A DNA stretch of 64,000 nt, from assembly GCF_040225985.1 (NCBI RefSeq), contig NZ_JBBPEU010000007.1:124001-188000 (forward strand), read 5' to 3'. The notes beneath the pieces were generated by a model. That model did no database searches. It worked only from the letters and a program-made list of their open reading frames with translations, and had not been told where the DNA came from. The first letter of the stretch is position 1, and each line of letters begins with the position of its first letter. The position numbers and the translations under genes are program-made. The DNA comes from Shimia sp040225985 (GTDB lineage Bacteria; Pseudomonadota; Alphaproteobacteria; Rhodobacterales; Rhodobacteraceae). This document shows positions 52,969-62,366 of the stretch, piece by piece.

Positions 52969-54615
52969 TTACTCGGAGATCGAAATGACCCTGTCAGCGC
53001 TGTCGATTTCGGCTCTGCGATGCGAGGCCATCAGAATCGCGGCCTCTGGCAGGTAGGCCCGGATATTTGACAACACCTGACGGGCGGTCGGGGCATCAAG
53101 CCCTTCTGTAGGTTCGTCCAGCAACAACAGACGAGGATGCCGCAACAAGGCGCGCGCCAGAACAAGTCGGCGCGTTTCACCCCCCGAAAGACCAGCGCCG
53201 CCCTCGCCAAGCGCGCTGTCCAGCCCGCCCATGCGATCGACCACCTGCGACAGGCAGACGACTTCCAGCACCTCTCGGGCCTGTTCGGCGGTAAGATCAG
53301 ACTTCGCCAAAGCGAGATTTTCAAAGACACTGCCAGACACAAGGGCGCTGCGTTGCGTCAACAGGGTCAGAACCGACCGCAATTCCCGCTCTCCAAAGGC
53401 ACGCAAATCCTGGCCTGCCAGCGATATGCTGCCAGCATAGTCGGGTTCGGTTCCGGCAAGAAGCGCCAGCAGCGTCGATTTCCCCGACCCGCTGGGGCCA
53501 ATCACGGCAACAGTTTCCCCCTGCCCCACAGTCATGGAAAACCCTTTGATCAACGGGCGTGCGGCGTCGCCGCGCCGGAAACTCAGGTTCTCGACATGAA
53601 TGCCGCCTTCGGATGCGTGCCCGCCCACGCGGGCGGGGCCGGTGCCCTGCTCTTCATGGCGCAAAATCCGTTCGGCCGCATCGCGGATTCGGCCAATTTC
53701 AGACAGGCCCCGACGCAATGGCAAAAGGGTTTCGGTCAGGGCCAGCGCCACGAAAAAGCCGATCGCGCCAAAGGCGGGATCAAGCATGCCTTCGTGGACA
53801 AGGTACGCCCCGAGGGCAAGCGCCGCCGAAGCCACCAACGTGCCCAAGGACGCCAACGCGAAACCAGCCCGCCGTTCGACCCTGTCGAGATCGCGCATTG
53901 CCGCGCGCATCGAGTCGTCCACGCCGCGCAACTGGTCGAGTTTGGCCTGAACCTGCCCCTGCAGGAACAAGTCCGTACGTCCGCGCATCAAGCCAATGGT
54001 AACGCGCCGCAAAAGCTGACTGGCGCGTTCGGCCTGTCGAGAGGGGGCGTAGGTCTTGCGCGCCAGGCGCATGAGAATGAGGCCACCGCCCAGAATGTAG
54101 CCGACAGCGATTGTCGCCGCGACCAAGCCCCCGACCAGCGCCCAGAGCACAAGGAACACGACGACATGAGTGATCAGTCCCGCTGCAATCGGCAACCCGA
54201 CCCGCAGGACAATCCCGTCAAGCGCATCCACATCTGCCGTGATGCGCGTCAGGGCCATAGGGCCACGCAACCGTTGCATTTCCGGCAAAGACAGGCGTGA
54301 CAGGCGCCGCATCAGGCTGATGCGCAAGGCCGACAGCGCCCGCAAGGTGGCATCATGGGTGAAGATCCGCTCGCCATACCGCGCGCCTGCACGGCCAAGC
54401 GCCAGGAAACGCACCCCGGCGCTGGGGCGAAACACATCAAAGGCGATGCCGATCCCAGCCAGCCCAGCAAGCCCCGTCGCGGTAATGAACCAGCCCGACA
54501 AGCCCAACAGCGCCGCGCCCATCAACAGCACGGCCACGGCCATCAATGCACCCCGCCACATCGCGGCAGGGGCAGCCCCCCATATCAAGCGGAACGCGCG
54601 CCAAAGAGAGGTCAT
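52969..54615 (-). CDS. cydC: Thiol reductant ABC exporter subunit CydC
   Basis: 548 residues: six transmembrane helices in the first 300, then an ATPase domain. Walker A GPSGSGKSTLL, signature GGAGLSGGETRRL, Walker B LLLLDEPTEGLD. CydDC exports cysteine or glutathione to the periplasm and is needed for bd oxidase assembly. The start overlaps cydD by four bases. cydABX follows downstream with its own promoter. Confidence 0.93.
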   Translation of the reverse strand: MTSLWRAFRLIWGAAPAAMWRGALMAVAVLLMGAALLGLSGWFITATGLAGLAGIGIAFDVFRPSAGVRFLALGRAGARYGERIFTHDATLRALSALRISLMRRLSRLSLPEMQRLRGPMALTRITADVDALDGIVLRVGLPIAAGLITHVVVFLVLWALVGGLVAATIAVGYILGGGLILMRLARKTYAPSRQAERASQLLRRVTIGLMRGRTDLFLQGQVQAKLDQLRGVDDSMRAAMRDLDRVERRAGFALASLGTLVASAALALGAYLVHEGMLDPAFGAIGFFVALALTETLLPLRRGLSEIGRIRDAAERILRHEEQGTGPARVGGHASEGGIHVENLSFRRGDAARPLIKGFSMTVGQGETVAVIGPSGSGKSTLLALLAGTEPDYAGSISLAGQDLRAFGERELRSVLTLLTQRSALVSGSVFENLALAKSDLTAEQAREVLEVVCLSQVVDRMGGLDSALGEGGAGLSGGETRRLVLARALLRHPRLLLLDEPTEGLDAPTARQVLSNIRAYLPEAAILMASHRRAEIDSADRVISISE

Positions 54616-56270
54616 GCGTGGCCCTCCACGGTGATCGTGCGGTCCATATGCTGTACGACCGCAGGATCGTGGGTCGCAATGACGACAACCGCGCCCTGCC
54701 GCGCCAACCTCAGGAAGACCTCAACCAGCTGCTGCGTCGTGTCAGGGTCGAGGTCTGCCGTAGGTTCGTCGGCAAGGATGACATCAGCCCCCCGGAAGAT
54801 CGCCCTCGCCACCAAAAGTCGGCGGGCCTCGCCGCCGGACACTCCAGCCCCTGTTTCGCCAAGCCGCGTCTCAAGCCCCTCAGGGAGCGACGCCACCACG
54901 GCATCCGCCCGCGCCGCGGCCAGAGCTTCAGCAAGATCACGGCCAGTCCCGTCAGGATCAAGGAAATCGCGCAAGGGGCAATCCGGTAGATGAACGAGCT
55001 GTGGAATGAAGGCCACGCGGCGACGCCATGCATCTGCTGTGTCCTCGGTCAAATTGGTGCCTGCCACGGTCACATGCCCGCTTTCAAGCGGCACCAGCCC
55101 CGCCAACCCCAAAAGGCACGTGGTCTTGCCCGCGCCGCTGTCGCCGACCAGAGCCACGGCCTCGCCCGGCGAAACCGCGAGATCAGGCAAAGCGACCGGA
55201 GTTGTCCCGCGCAGCACGACGGTCCGCTCACTCGTGATGTTGGCAGGCCCGTCAAGCGCGGCGACTTGCGCCCCCTGTCCGGGAATCTGCTGGCTTCGGA
55301 TAGTTTCCAGCTTGTCCATCTCGTCCATCACAGACATCGCGCCGGCCCTGTCATGCCATGCGGCCGCCATATCCCGAAGGGGCTGAAAGAACTCGGGCGC
55401 GATCAGCAGTAGAAACACACCCTCGGCCAAGGAAAGCCCGCTGTCCCATACACCAAATGTGATCTCGCCCAACAGCGAAAACCCCACAAAAACCGCCACC
55501 ATGGCCACGCCGATGGCGGCGAACAATTCGAGCACGGTGGACGACAGGAATGCAATGCGCAACACGGCCATCGTGCGGCTGCGCAAACCTTCGGCACGGT
55601 CGGCAAAGTCTTTTTCGGCCTGCTCGGTCGCATCCAGAAGCCGGATATCCCCCAAGGCGGACAGGCGATCCATAAGCAGGCGGTTCATATCGCCCACCTC
55701 GACCATCTGACGATCACTGGCATCTTTGGCGGCGATCCCGATCAGGGCCATGAACACCGGGATCAACGGTCCAGCGACCAGAAAGATCAGCCCGACGGCC
55801 CAGCTAAACCAGAAACTGATGCCCAGAAGAACCAGCGGCACGAACCGGACCCGCGCCATCGCGGGTTTGTAGCGGGTCAGGTAAGGCACCAGCATGGGCA
55901 GTTTCTGTGATATCAGGGCGGCAAGCTCGGCCGACGTCGTCACCTGCACGTCGCGGCGCACCTCGCGCGCAAGAATCTGGTGCCGTTCCCCCGACACGAT
56001 TTCGTCCGCCAGATCAAACAGAACACCCCCGGCGCGCTGTTCCAAAAACGCGCGTAGCAACCCGCCCAGAACGAATACGGCAATGGAAATGCCCGCCGCA
56101 TTGAGCTGGCCGTTCACCCAACTCTGGATCAGCAGTGCCGCCGCTGCGGCCTGGACCGGCCACATCAGCGATGCAAGCACCAACAAACCGGATGCCCGGC
56201 GCAGACCCGGCCCTGCTGCAGCATCAATCCGCCGCAGAGTCGCAGATTTCTGGGGTTTGGTTCGTTTCAT
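54612..56270 (-). CDS. cydD: Thiol reductant ABC exporter subunit CydD
   Basis: 552 residues from the ATG giving MKRTKPQKSATLRRIDAAAG; an earlier in-frame start adds 27 unconserved residues. The membrane domain carries FLEQRAGGVLFDLADEIVS and RYKPAMARVRFVPLVLLG. The ATPase domain has GDSGAGKTTCLLG, GAGVSGGEARRLLVA and VILADEPTADLD. It pairs with CydC. A degraded Fnr-like half site lies 21-34 bases upstream. Confidence 0.92.
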   Translation of the reverse strand: MKRTKPQKSATLRRIDAAAGPGLRRASGLLVLASLMWPVQAAAAALLIQSWVNGQLNAAGISIAVFVLGGLLRAFLEQRAGGVLFDLADEIVSGERHQILAREVRRDVQVTTSAELAALISQKLPMLVPYLTRYKPAMARVRFVPLVLLGISFWFSWAVGLIFLVAGPLIPVFMALIGIAAKDASDRQMVEVGDMNRLLMDRLSALGDIRLLDATEQAEKDFADRAEGLRSRTMAVLRIAFLSSTVLELFAAIGVAMVAVFVGFSLLGEITFGVWDSGLSLAEGVFLLLIAPEFFQPLRDMAAAWHDRAGAMSVMDEMDKLETIRSQQIPGQGAQVAALDGPANITSERTVVLRGTTPVALPDLAVSPGEAVALVGDSGAGKTTCLLGLAGLVPLESGHVTVAGTNLTEDTADAWRRRVAFIPQLVHLPDCPLRDFLDPDGTGRDLAEALAAARADAVVASLPEGLETRLGETGAGVSGGEARRLLVARAIFRGADVILADEPTADLDPDTTQQLVEVFLRLARQGAVVVIATHDPAVVQHMDRTITVEGHA

Positions 56271-56290
56271 CGTTTCGCGCGTCGATCTGA

Positions 56291-56304
56291 TTGATCCAAA
56301 TCTT
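56291..56304. promoter_or_regulatory. Possible weak Fnr-like site upstream of cydD
   Basis: TTGAT-CCAA-ATCTT has one perfect half site and a second half with two mismatches. It lies close to the cydD start, so activation from here is doubtful. Confidence 0.25.
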
Positions 56305-56371
56305 TGAATATTACCTTCGCATCCGAATGTAAGGGGCCGCACGCGCGACAAATGCGCCGATCCCGAAATGC

Positions 56372-56396
56372 AAAGGCCCCGGTGTGTACCGGGGCC
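56372..56396 (-). terminator. Terminator of the RTX metalloprotease gene
   Basis: GGCCCCGGT and ACCGGGGCC form a perfect nine-base-pair stem with a four-base loop, followed on the minus strand by TTTGCATTTC. It begins about 24 bases past the stop. Confidence 0.78.
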
Positions 56397-56419
56397 AGCG
56401 CAAGTTCTCGGGGTTTGGC

Positions 56420-59272
56420 TCAGGCCAGCAGGTCGTAAACCTGCCCAGCAATTTGAAGGTTGATTTCAGATTGTCCGCCACCATCAACAAGCGCCCACAT
56501 GATCTGTCCGGTCGGACGATAAATCACAAAGGCCTCTTCCAGGTTGTCATCACCGGACCGTTCACCATCAGGTGCAGTGGTATGGGCATAGTTGACCTGG
56601 AACTGGCTGCGAGTGGCCGAGGTGTTCCCGAAGACAAGGACGTCCCCTTCGGAGGCGTCATAGTCCTGAATCCAGTCAGAGCCGTGGTGGATGATGCCGA
56701 TATGGAAGAAACGGTCGGCACCGTCCCCGCCATTCACACGGTCATGACCCCATCCGCCGTTGATAAAGTCATCGCCGGGCCCACCGAAGATCAAGTCGGA
56801 ATAGGCCGATCCCGTGAGGGTGTCGTTGCCTTCACCACCGATCACGGTGTCTTCCCCAAAGCCACCGGCAATGATGTCATTGCCCGCATCACCGCGGATC
56901 GAGTCGTTGCCGAAGCCGCCGTCAATGTCATCGTCGCCGTCACCGCCGAAGATCACGTCAAACAGGTCGTCATCGGTGCCACCATCCGCGATGGTGTCGT
57001 TGCCCGGACCGCCAATGATGGTGTCGATGCCGCTGCCGCCGTCAAGCCGGTCGTCGCCTTCGCCACCGTCGATGCTGTCGTTGCCTTGGCCACCCAGAAC
57101 GGTGTCATTACCAGCACCGGCACGGACCGTGTCGTTGCCCTGCCCGGCAAGGACGTTGTCGTCGCCGTCTGTGCCGGGGATATCGTCATCCTCTTCACCG
57201 CCGACACCCTGAACAAATCCGCCAGACACGATGAACTGCCACACACCCGGGATGCTAAGGTTGCCCGGGATCGACTCGAGGTTCAGCATCGCGGCTTCGT
57301 TGCCAGAAGCGGGCAGTTCGAAATAGGTGTCGCCAAGCGAGAAGCCTGCACGGGACGTCACACCGCCCAGCCCCCCCTCACCACCCGAAGCGTCCCCGGC
57401 TGTCCAGTTGATGTTTTCATAGCGGAAGATGATTTCGACATTGCCGCATCCGCGATCCAGCATTTCCAGTTGGAAGCTGCTGAGGCGGTCAATATGGCGG
57501 CTGAAGTACCCCACATCTTCCCACGTCACGATAAAGGAATCTCGGTCAGTATTGAAATCCCAGTATACATTCCCCGGGTTGGTGCCCTCTGACGGGTTTC
57601 GGGTATCAACGTCGGCCCAGTAAGGCGCTACGATCTGACGACCCGATCCTTCTATGCGGGAAGGCGTATATGTGCTCAGCCCGCCACCGAAGGTGACGTT
57701 GCCGTTCGTGTTGACCGAAATCGTCGTATATGTGGTGTCGCCAACGGTGATCCCGTCTTGGAAGATGGACGAAATGTCGACGTTGGACTGGTACCCGTCA
57801 TCGTTGCGATACAGAACGTTTGCACCAAAGGCCACAAAGCTGCTGTCAGTCACCGGCGTGAACTCAAGCGCGCCTTCGTCACCAAGGCTGGTCAGTTCAT
57901 CGCTGAACTGGGCCTGTTCGACATCACGCAGGGTATCTGTGCCATCCACACCGCCGCTGTTGTGGGCCACGGTAATGGTCCCGTCTTCGTTGTCGGTGAT
58001 CGTGTATTCCGCACGAGCGCCCGAGAAGCCCGCGATATCGCAGCCTTCGCCACCTTCCAGCGTGTCATTGCCACCGCCCCCGATCAGGACGTCGTTACCG
58101 TCGTTCCCGGTCAGCGTGTTGGCCAGTTCGTTCCCGATCAGAAGGTCTTCATTCTGGCCACCGGTCGCGTTTTCAATCTGCGCGCCATAGGCAATCGCAA
58201 ACCCACCATCCAAACCGGTATAGCTGCCGTTGTTCTCGATGAGTACGCGCGAGAAGAACCCACCGGCATGATAGTCATCATTGATGTTTTCCGTGCGCAG
58301 GCTGGTCGACAGGCTCGAATAGAAATCGGTGTGCTGCAAGGCCGTGATCGCGGGTGCGGCATCAGCCGCAACCTGAGACCGGTCCAGCGTCGCATCATTG
58401 AGGTTGATCAGAACCGAATTTGCCGTGCTGCCATAGTCGATCGTATCGGTGCCGCCTGAGTCCCAGATGGTGGCATAGGCACGGCCGATGTGCATGTCGC
58501 CTTCGTTCAGCCGGAGGGCCGATCCACCCGCATCAAACAGCGTGTAGGTCGAGTTGCCAGCGGCATAAGTTTCGGCGCCATATTGTTCCTGAAGGGCCGC
58601 GATGTCCAAGGCCATCATGGTCACGGCATGACCATAAGCGTTGGCACTGGTGGCGCCGGTATAGGACATGACGGTATAGCGTTCATTGTCCATTGCCGCT
58701 CCGATGCTTGGCAAAGTGCCGCCGCCATCAAACGGGTGGTAAATCCCAAGACCGTGTCCGATTTCGTGAATAATGGTCCAGTGGATGTATTCCCCGTCGC
58801 CCGCCATTGCGGGCGGTGTGTTCTGGTAAGCGTTGTCACTGGTAAAGGTGCTGAAGCCCCAATAATCGTTCGTGCCCCGTGTCGACGACCCCGGGAACTG
58901 ATGGAATCCTTCAAGGTTCTCATCGTTGTTTGCCGAAGACACATAGACGAGATCGGCTGTTGTTTGCGCCGTAGCAGCATTTGTGACTCGCGAAAAATCG
59001 GTCGAGATCACCGAGTCAATCACCTGGAACGCGCGCACGGTTGCCGCTTCGTATGCGTATGTAGCGTCAGGTGTGCCGCTGTAGTAAGTGGTTGGCGTCC
59101 CTAAATACGCATCCCTGAACTCTGTATCCCAAGCCAGTACATCTCCGTTTCCGAGATAATACTGAAGCGTTCCATCTGCCCAAACCGTGCTATGCGTGAT
59201 GTCCGCCAATATCGTTCGACCAGTCGCCGGGATGGTATTGGAAATGGCACTTTCGTTTTGAGTATTGGCCAT
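56420..59272 (-). CDS. Serralysin-type RTX metalloprotease with nidogen-like domain
   Basis: 950 residues. The peptidase domain (residues about 25-230) has the zinc motif HEIGHGLGIYHP with ligands His169, His173 and His179 and catalytic Glu170. The Met-turn follows as YTVMSY (Met202). A first block of GGxGxD repeats lies around residues 380-425. A nidogen-like (NIDO) domain follows (about 460-690; SVNTNGNVTFGGG and IVAPYWADVD). A second long RTX block fills about 700-870. The C-terminal 80 residues form the uncleaved type I secretion signal. There is no classical signal peptide. No HlyB/HlyD genes adjoin it, so secretion must use a transporter encoded elsewhere. Confidence 0.9.
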   Translation of the reverse strand: MANTQNESAISNTIPATGRTILADITHSTVWADGTLQYYLGNGDVLAWDTEFRDAYLGTPTTYYSGTPDATYAYEAATVRAFQVIDSVISTDFSRVTNAATAQTTADLVYVSSANNDENLEGFHQFPGSSTRGTNDYWGFSTFTSDNAYQNTPPAMAGDGEYIHWTIIHEIGHGLGIYHPFDGGGTLPSIGAAMDNERYTVMSYTGATSANAYGHAVTMMALDIAALQEQYGAETYAAGNSTYTLFDAGGSALRLNEGDMHIGRAYATIWDSGGTDTIDYGSTANSVLINLNDATLDRSQVAADAAPAITALQHTDFYSSLSTSLRTENINDDYHAGGFFSRVLIENNGSYTGLDGGFAIAYGAQIENATGGQNEDLLIGNELANTLTGNDGNDVLIGGGGNDTLEGGEGCDIAGFSGARAEYTITDNEDGTITVAHNSGGVDGTDTLRDVEQAQFSDELTSLGDEGALEFTPVTDSSFVAFGANVLYRNDDGYQSNVDISSIFQDGITVGDTTYTTISVNTNGNVTFGGGLSTYTPSRIEGSGRQIVAPYWADVDTRNPSEGTNPGNVYWDFNTDRDSFIVTWEDVGYFSRHIDRLSSFQLEMLDRGCGNVEIIFRYENINWTAGDASGGEGGLGGVTSRAGFSLGDTYFELPASGNEAAMLNLESIPGNLSIPGVWQFIVSGGFVQGVGGEEDDDIPGTDGDDNVLAGQGNDTVRAGAGNDTVLGGQGNDSIDGGEGDDRLDGGSGIDTIIGGPGNDTIADGGTDDDLFDVIFGGDGDDDIDGGFGNDSIRGDAGNDIIAGGFGEDTVIGGEGNDTLTGSAYSDLIFGGPGDDFINGGWGHDRVNGGDGADRFFHIGIIHHGSDWIQDYDASEGDVLVFGNTSATRSQFQVNYAHTTAPDGERSGDDNLEEAFVIYRPTGQIMWALVDGGGQSEINLQIAGQVYDLLA

Positions 59273-59403
59273 TGGTTCTCCCCCTTAGAAAATCGTTTGC
59301 AGTGTGAAAGATATTACTTTGAACATAGAAATCCGACTTCAACCGAATCTCCGACGCCCGGCGCAAGAGCGCCTAGGCCACTGCGATCATACGAGATCAC
59401 GTT

Positions 59404-60009
59404 CTACTTATTGCATATTTTTGCTTTGATTTGAATCAAATCAGAAGGTTGGGCCGCTTGCAGGTAGCTCAATCGGTAAGAAACCGCCGATGCCTTCTCA
59501 ACGCAATGCAGCACACCGGGTACAGCTTGATCAGGCTGATCCTCAGCAATACGCGCCACAAAAAAGCCGCGCACGCCCGTATCGTCGCCAATGGAAAGGA
59601 TGCGGTTTGACTGTGACCGCTTTCCGGATTCCGGATAGGCCGCGCGGTCCAGACCCGCAGGTGTCACACCGGCCTGCGAGGCCGCACCGGTGATGTCATG
59701 GATGCCGTCATGCACCGCGATGTCGACCAGTTTCCCGATCAGTGCCGCCTGATCCTGAACCGGCTTGGGCAAGCCGCTCACGGCCTGAATATCGGCCGTC
59801 GTATAGACCCGCACATATCCGGCCGGCAGGGGATCGGTGTCACCTTGGGCAACAAAGCCTTCCAGATCAGAGGAAACCTTAATGTCCTTGTGCCCTGTGT
59901 CTGCTGATGTCCCCATAGCCCAAACTCCTTCGCTCGTGACAGCAATCATTGATGCCACGGTCACTGAGGCGTAAACCGCCGCCCTGCTTATTTGAAAAAC
60001 TGATTTCAT
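59404..60009 (-). CDS. Secreted protein of unknown function
   Basis: 201 residues from the ATG opening MKSVFQISRAAVYASVTVAS, a signal peptide; an upstream in-frame Met would hide it. The mature part contains no recognised catalytic motif. It has PLPAGYVRVYTTADIQAVSG, DIAVHDGIHDITGAASQAG and a Cys pair near the end (LHCVEK and KICNK). It sits downstream of tRNA-Met on the same strand, and the RTX protease gene begins 131 bases past its stop. The gap holds nothing recognisable. Function is unknown. Confidence 0.7.
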   Translation of the reverse strand: MKSVFQISRAAVYASVTVASMIAVTSEGVWAMGTSADTGHKDIKVSSDLEGFVAQGDTDPLPAGYVRVYTTADIQAVSGLPKPVQDQAALIGKLVDIAVHDGIHDITGAASQAGVTPAGLDRAAYPESGKRSQSNRILSIGDDTGVRGFFVARIAEDQPDQAVPGVLHCVEKASAVSYRLSYLQAAQPSDLIQIKAKICNK

Positions 60010-60131
60010 GACACATGCCCTTACACTGTCATGCCATAGTAAACGTCCTGCCTGCAGGGATGTCCACATGCATTCCCGCCGATCGGCATGGTCGCGCCTG
60101 CGGGCCTAGATGTCATTCGCAAGAGGAGAAG

Positions 60132-60208
60132 TGGTGGCGGTACAGGGACTTGAACCCCGGACACGCGGATTATGATTCCGCTGCTCTAACCAACTGAGCT
60201 ATACCGCC
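60132..60208 (-). tRNA. tRNA-Met (CAT)
   Basis: 77 bases with encoded CCA. The acceptor arms GGCGGTA and TACCGCC pair, and the D-arm reads AGCTCAGTTGGTTAGAGC. The anticodon stem GCGGA/TCCGC encloses loop ATCATAA with anticodon CAT. The T-arm contains GGTTCAAGTC. It looks like the elongator type rather than initiator (G1-C72 pair present). A tRNA-Ile2 with modified CAT cannot be excluded. Confidence 0.95.
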
Positions 60209-60292
60209 ACGGTGCGCTGCGATTTAGAAGAGTCGCGCATCGGGGTCAAGAGAGAAAGTTACTCTTTTTCAGATTTTGTGCGATCCCGCGCC

Positions 60293-61294
60293 CTAGCTGG
60301 TTGCAATCGAAAACGAATAGGGTGACACGCCGAACCGTTCTCGGAACCGTTTGGAAAAATGGGATGTCGATTCAAAGCCGCAGGCAAAGGCCACTTCCGA
60401 GACCGGCAGGTCGGTTTCGGCCATCAAGGCACGGGCCCGCTGCAAACGCAGGTCCATGAGATACCGCTTGGGCGTCCGCCCGATATGGTGCGAGAAAAGG
60501 CGCTCCATCTGGCGTCGCGATACGCCGACACGATCCGCCACTTCATCCAGCTCAACCTGCTGTTCAATCTCTTCGTCAAAGATGGTGATGATCTGCAAAA
60601 GCTTTTTGTTACGGATACCCAGCGACGCGGATTTTGACGAGGTCTGACTGTCGGCCTCTGACCGGTGTACGAAATGCAGACACATGTTGAGCACTGCCTG
60701 CGACAGGAGCGGTCCGTGGCGTTCATAGATCAGTTTGAGGAAAAGGTCGGTCGCTGCGGCCCCACCCCCACATGTCATGATGCGGTCGTCGATGGCATAA
60801 AGCTGTTCCTGCACGTCTAACTCGGGATAGCTCTCCCGGAACGGCAGCTGGTTTTCCCAGTGAAGCGTGAATTTCTTGCCCCCAAGGATACCGGCACGCG
60901 CTAGGGTATAGGCCCCCGTGCAAAGCCCCCCGACCACGCGCCCCGTGCGCCACTGGTAACGGATCCAGTCCGCCGCCGCCTTGCTGGTTTGTTTCTCGGG
61001 TTCCACGCCGGAACAGACAAAGACATAGCTGCCGGGCCGTGTTTCACCCATGGCGCCATCCACACCAATTTCGATGCCGTTGGACGCACGAACGCTGTCG
61101 CCGTCCTGAGACAGGGTAGTCCAGCGATATAGAACCTTGCCCGTCAACTGATTTGCCATTCTTAAAGGTTCGATCGCCGCGCTGAAGGCCAGCATCGACA
61201 TCTTGGGCAACAGAAGAAAAACAAAGTGTTCCGGCTCTGGAGATGTGTCCAGTTCCACATGGGCGACGCCCTTTGGAATCAATCCGTTGTTCAT
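60293..61294 (-). CDS. GlxA/GbdR-type AraC-family transcriptional regulator
   Basis: 333 residues. The N-terminal DJ-1/PfpI-like domain (about 20-190) has VVGGLCTGAYTLARAGILGG in place of the catalytic nucleophile elbow. The C-terminal AraC domain includes VELDEVADRVGVSRRQMERLF and DLPVSEVAFACGFESTSHFSKRF. This layout fits GbdR, which responds to glycine betaine and dimethylglycine, and related regulators. The target genes are not adjacent. A LysR gene lies upstream on the same strand. Confidence 0.85.
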   Translation of the reverse strand: MNNGLIPKGVAHVELDTSPEPEHFVFLLLPKMSMLAFSAAIEPLRMANQLTGKVLYRWTTLSQDGDSVRASNGIEIGVDGAMGETRPGSYVFVCSGVEPEKQTSKAAADWIRYQWRTGRVVGGLCTGAYTLARAGILGGKKFTLHWENQLPFRESYPELDVQEQLYAIDDRIMTCGGGAAATDLFLKLIYERHGPLLSQAVLNMCLHFVHRSEADSQTSSKSASLGIRNKKLLQIITIFDEEIEQQVELDEVADRVGVSRRQMERLFSHHIGRTPKRYLMDLRLQRARALMAETDLPVSEVAFACGFESTSHFSKRFRERFGVSPYSFSIATS

Positions 61295-61356
61295 TTACGT
61301 ACTCATTTGACCAGATGAAACAGCTTAGCAATGACGTCGGGTCATCTGCAAGCAGA

Positions 61357-62268
61357 TCACAGGGTGCTGCCCCCTGCCGCCGTTGGCGGGTGCGCCTTAA
61401 GCGCCGCCCGCAACCACGACATGGCGCGCGAGGGCTGCATATTCGCCCGATAGGCCAAAACCATCGGCAACGGATCTCCCATGTCATAGTCCAGAACTTC
61501 GAACCGGCTGCGGAAAGTCTGGCTTTGTACATAGGTATCAATCACCACACCTACAGAATCCGAACGTTCGATGATGCCTGACGCCATAGGAAAGTTTTCA
61601 AGGATATGCAGACTGCGGGATGGATCGCCTTCGAGATAGTCCAAAATCCCGATGATCGGTGTAACGTGCGGCCCGCTGATATCGGGCGAGATGATCGGAT
61701 ATTGCGCGATTTCACGGGGGGTCAGCCTACGACCGGTCAAAGGATGTCCCTTGCGCGCAAAGAGCGAGGCGCGCAAAGGCGGCAGGTGTTCTGTGATAAA
61801 CCCCGACATCCCCAACAAAGTGTTGAGCGGTGCTATGAAGGTGTCCAGGTCCCCCTGCCGCAACAGTTGCAGCCCGGCCTCGAACGGGGTACCCCGCAAC
61901 TGAACCCGTACCTCGGGGCGGGTCAGGACAAGGTGGCGCACCGCCCTGTTCATCAGCCCTTCAAGAGAGGGTGGCGCAATCCCGATCCGTAACACGCGGT
62001 CACGGGATTCACGCCCGGTTTGCGCATCCGTGACCAGTTGGTCCATGTCCGACAGAATCCGTGAGGCGCGGTCAATGAAGGCGCGCCCTTCGGCGGTGGC
62101 GGCGACCCCGCGCGCACGCCGGTCAAACAGAGAAAACCCAAGGTCCGACTCCACATCCGCGACCGCCTTGGTCACGGCGGACTGCGTGATGTTCAACACC
62201 TTGGCCGCCCCTGAAATCGATCCTTCCCGATCGACGGTTACGACATAGCGCAGTTTGGACAGGTTCAT
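61357..62268 (-). CDS. LysR-family transcriptional regulator
   Basis: 303 residues. The N-terminal helix-turn-helix is seen in LRYVVTVDREGSISGAAKVL and ITQSAVTKAVADVESDLGFSLF. The effector domain follows from about residue 90. It is divergent from the SCP-x-type thiolase gene across 98 bases, so it probably controls that operon. The inducer is unknown. Confidence 0.88.
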   Translation of the reverse strand: MNLSKLRYVVTVDREGSISGAAKVLNITQSAVTKAVADVESDLGFSLFDRRARGVAATAEGRAFIDRASRILSDMDQLVTDAQTGRESRDRVLRIGIAPPSLEGLMNRAVRHLVLTRPEVRVQLRGTPFEAGLQLLRQGDLDTFIAPLNTLLGMSGFITEHLPPLRASLFARKGHPLTGRRLTPREIAQYPIISPDISGPHVTPIIGILDYLEGDPSRSLHILENFPMASGIIERSDSVGVVIDTYVQSQTFRSRFEVLDYDMGDPLPMVLAYRANMQPSRAMSWLRAALKAHPPTAAGGSTL

Positions 62269-62366
62269 ACATTCCTCAGAAGAATATCTGCCGACAAATT
62301 TGAATTTGAAAGATGCCTCACGTCAACCACATAATTCAAGCAATTCAGGGATTCGGGGAGGATACC

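Noticed and set aside
56384..57592. Val/Ala-rich plus-strand frame opposite the RTX repeats
   Set aside because: Repetition comes from the reverse complement of the GGxGxD repeat codons.
59459..59490. tRNA-like D-arm sequence GGTAGCTCAATCGG
   Set aside because: No acceptor stem or anticodon arm can be built around it, and it lies inside the 3' end of the secreted protein gene.
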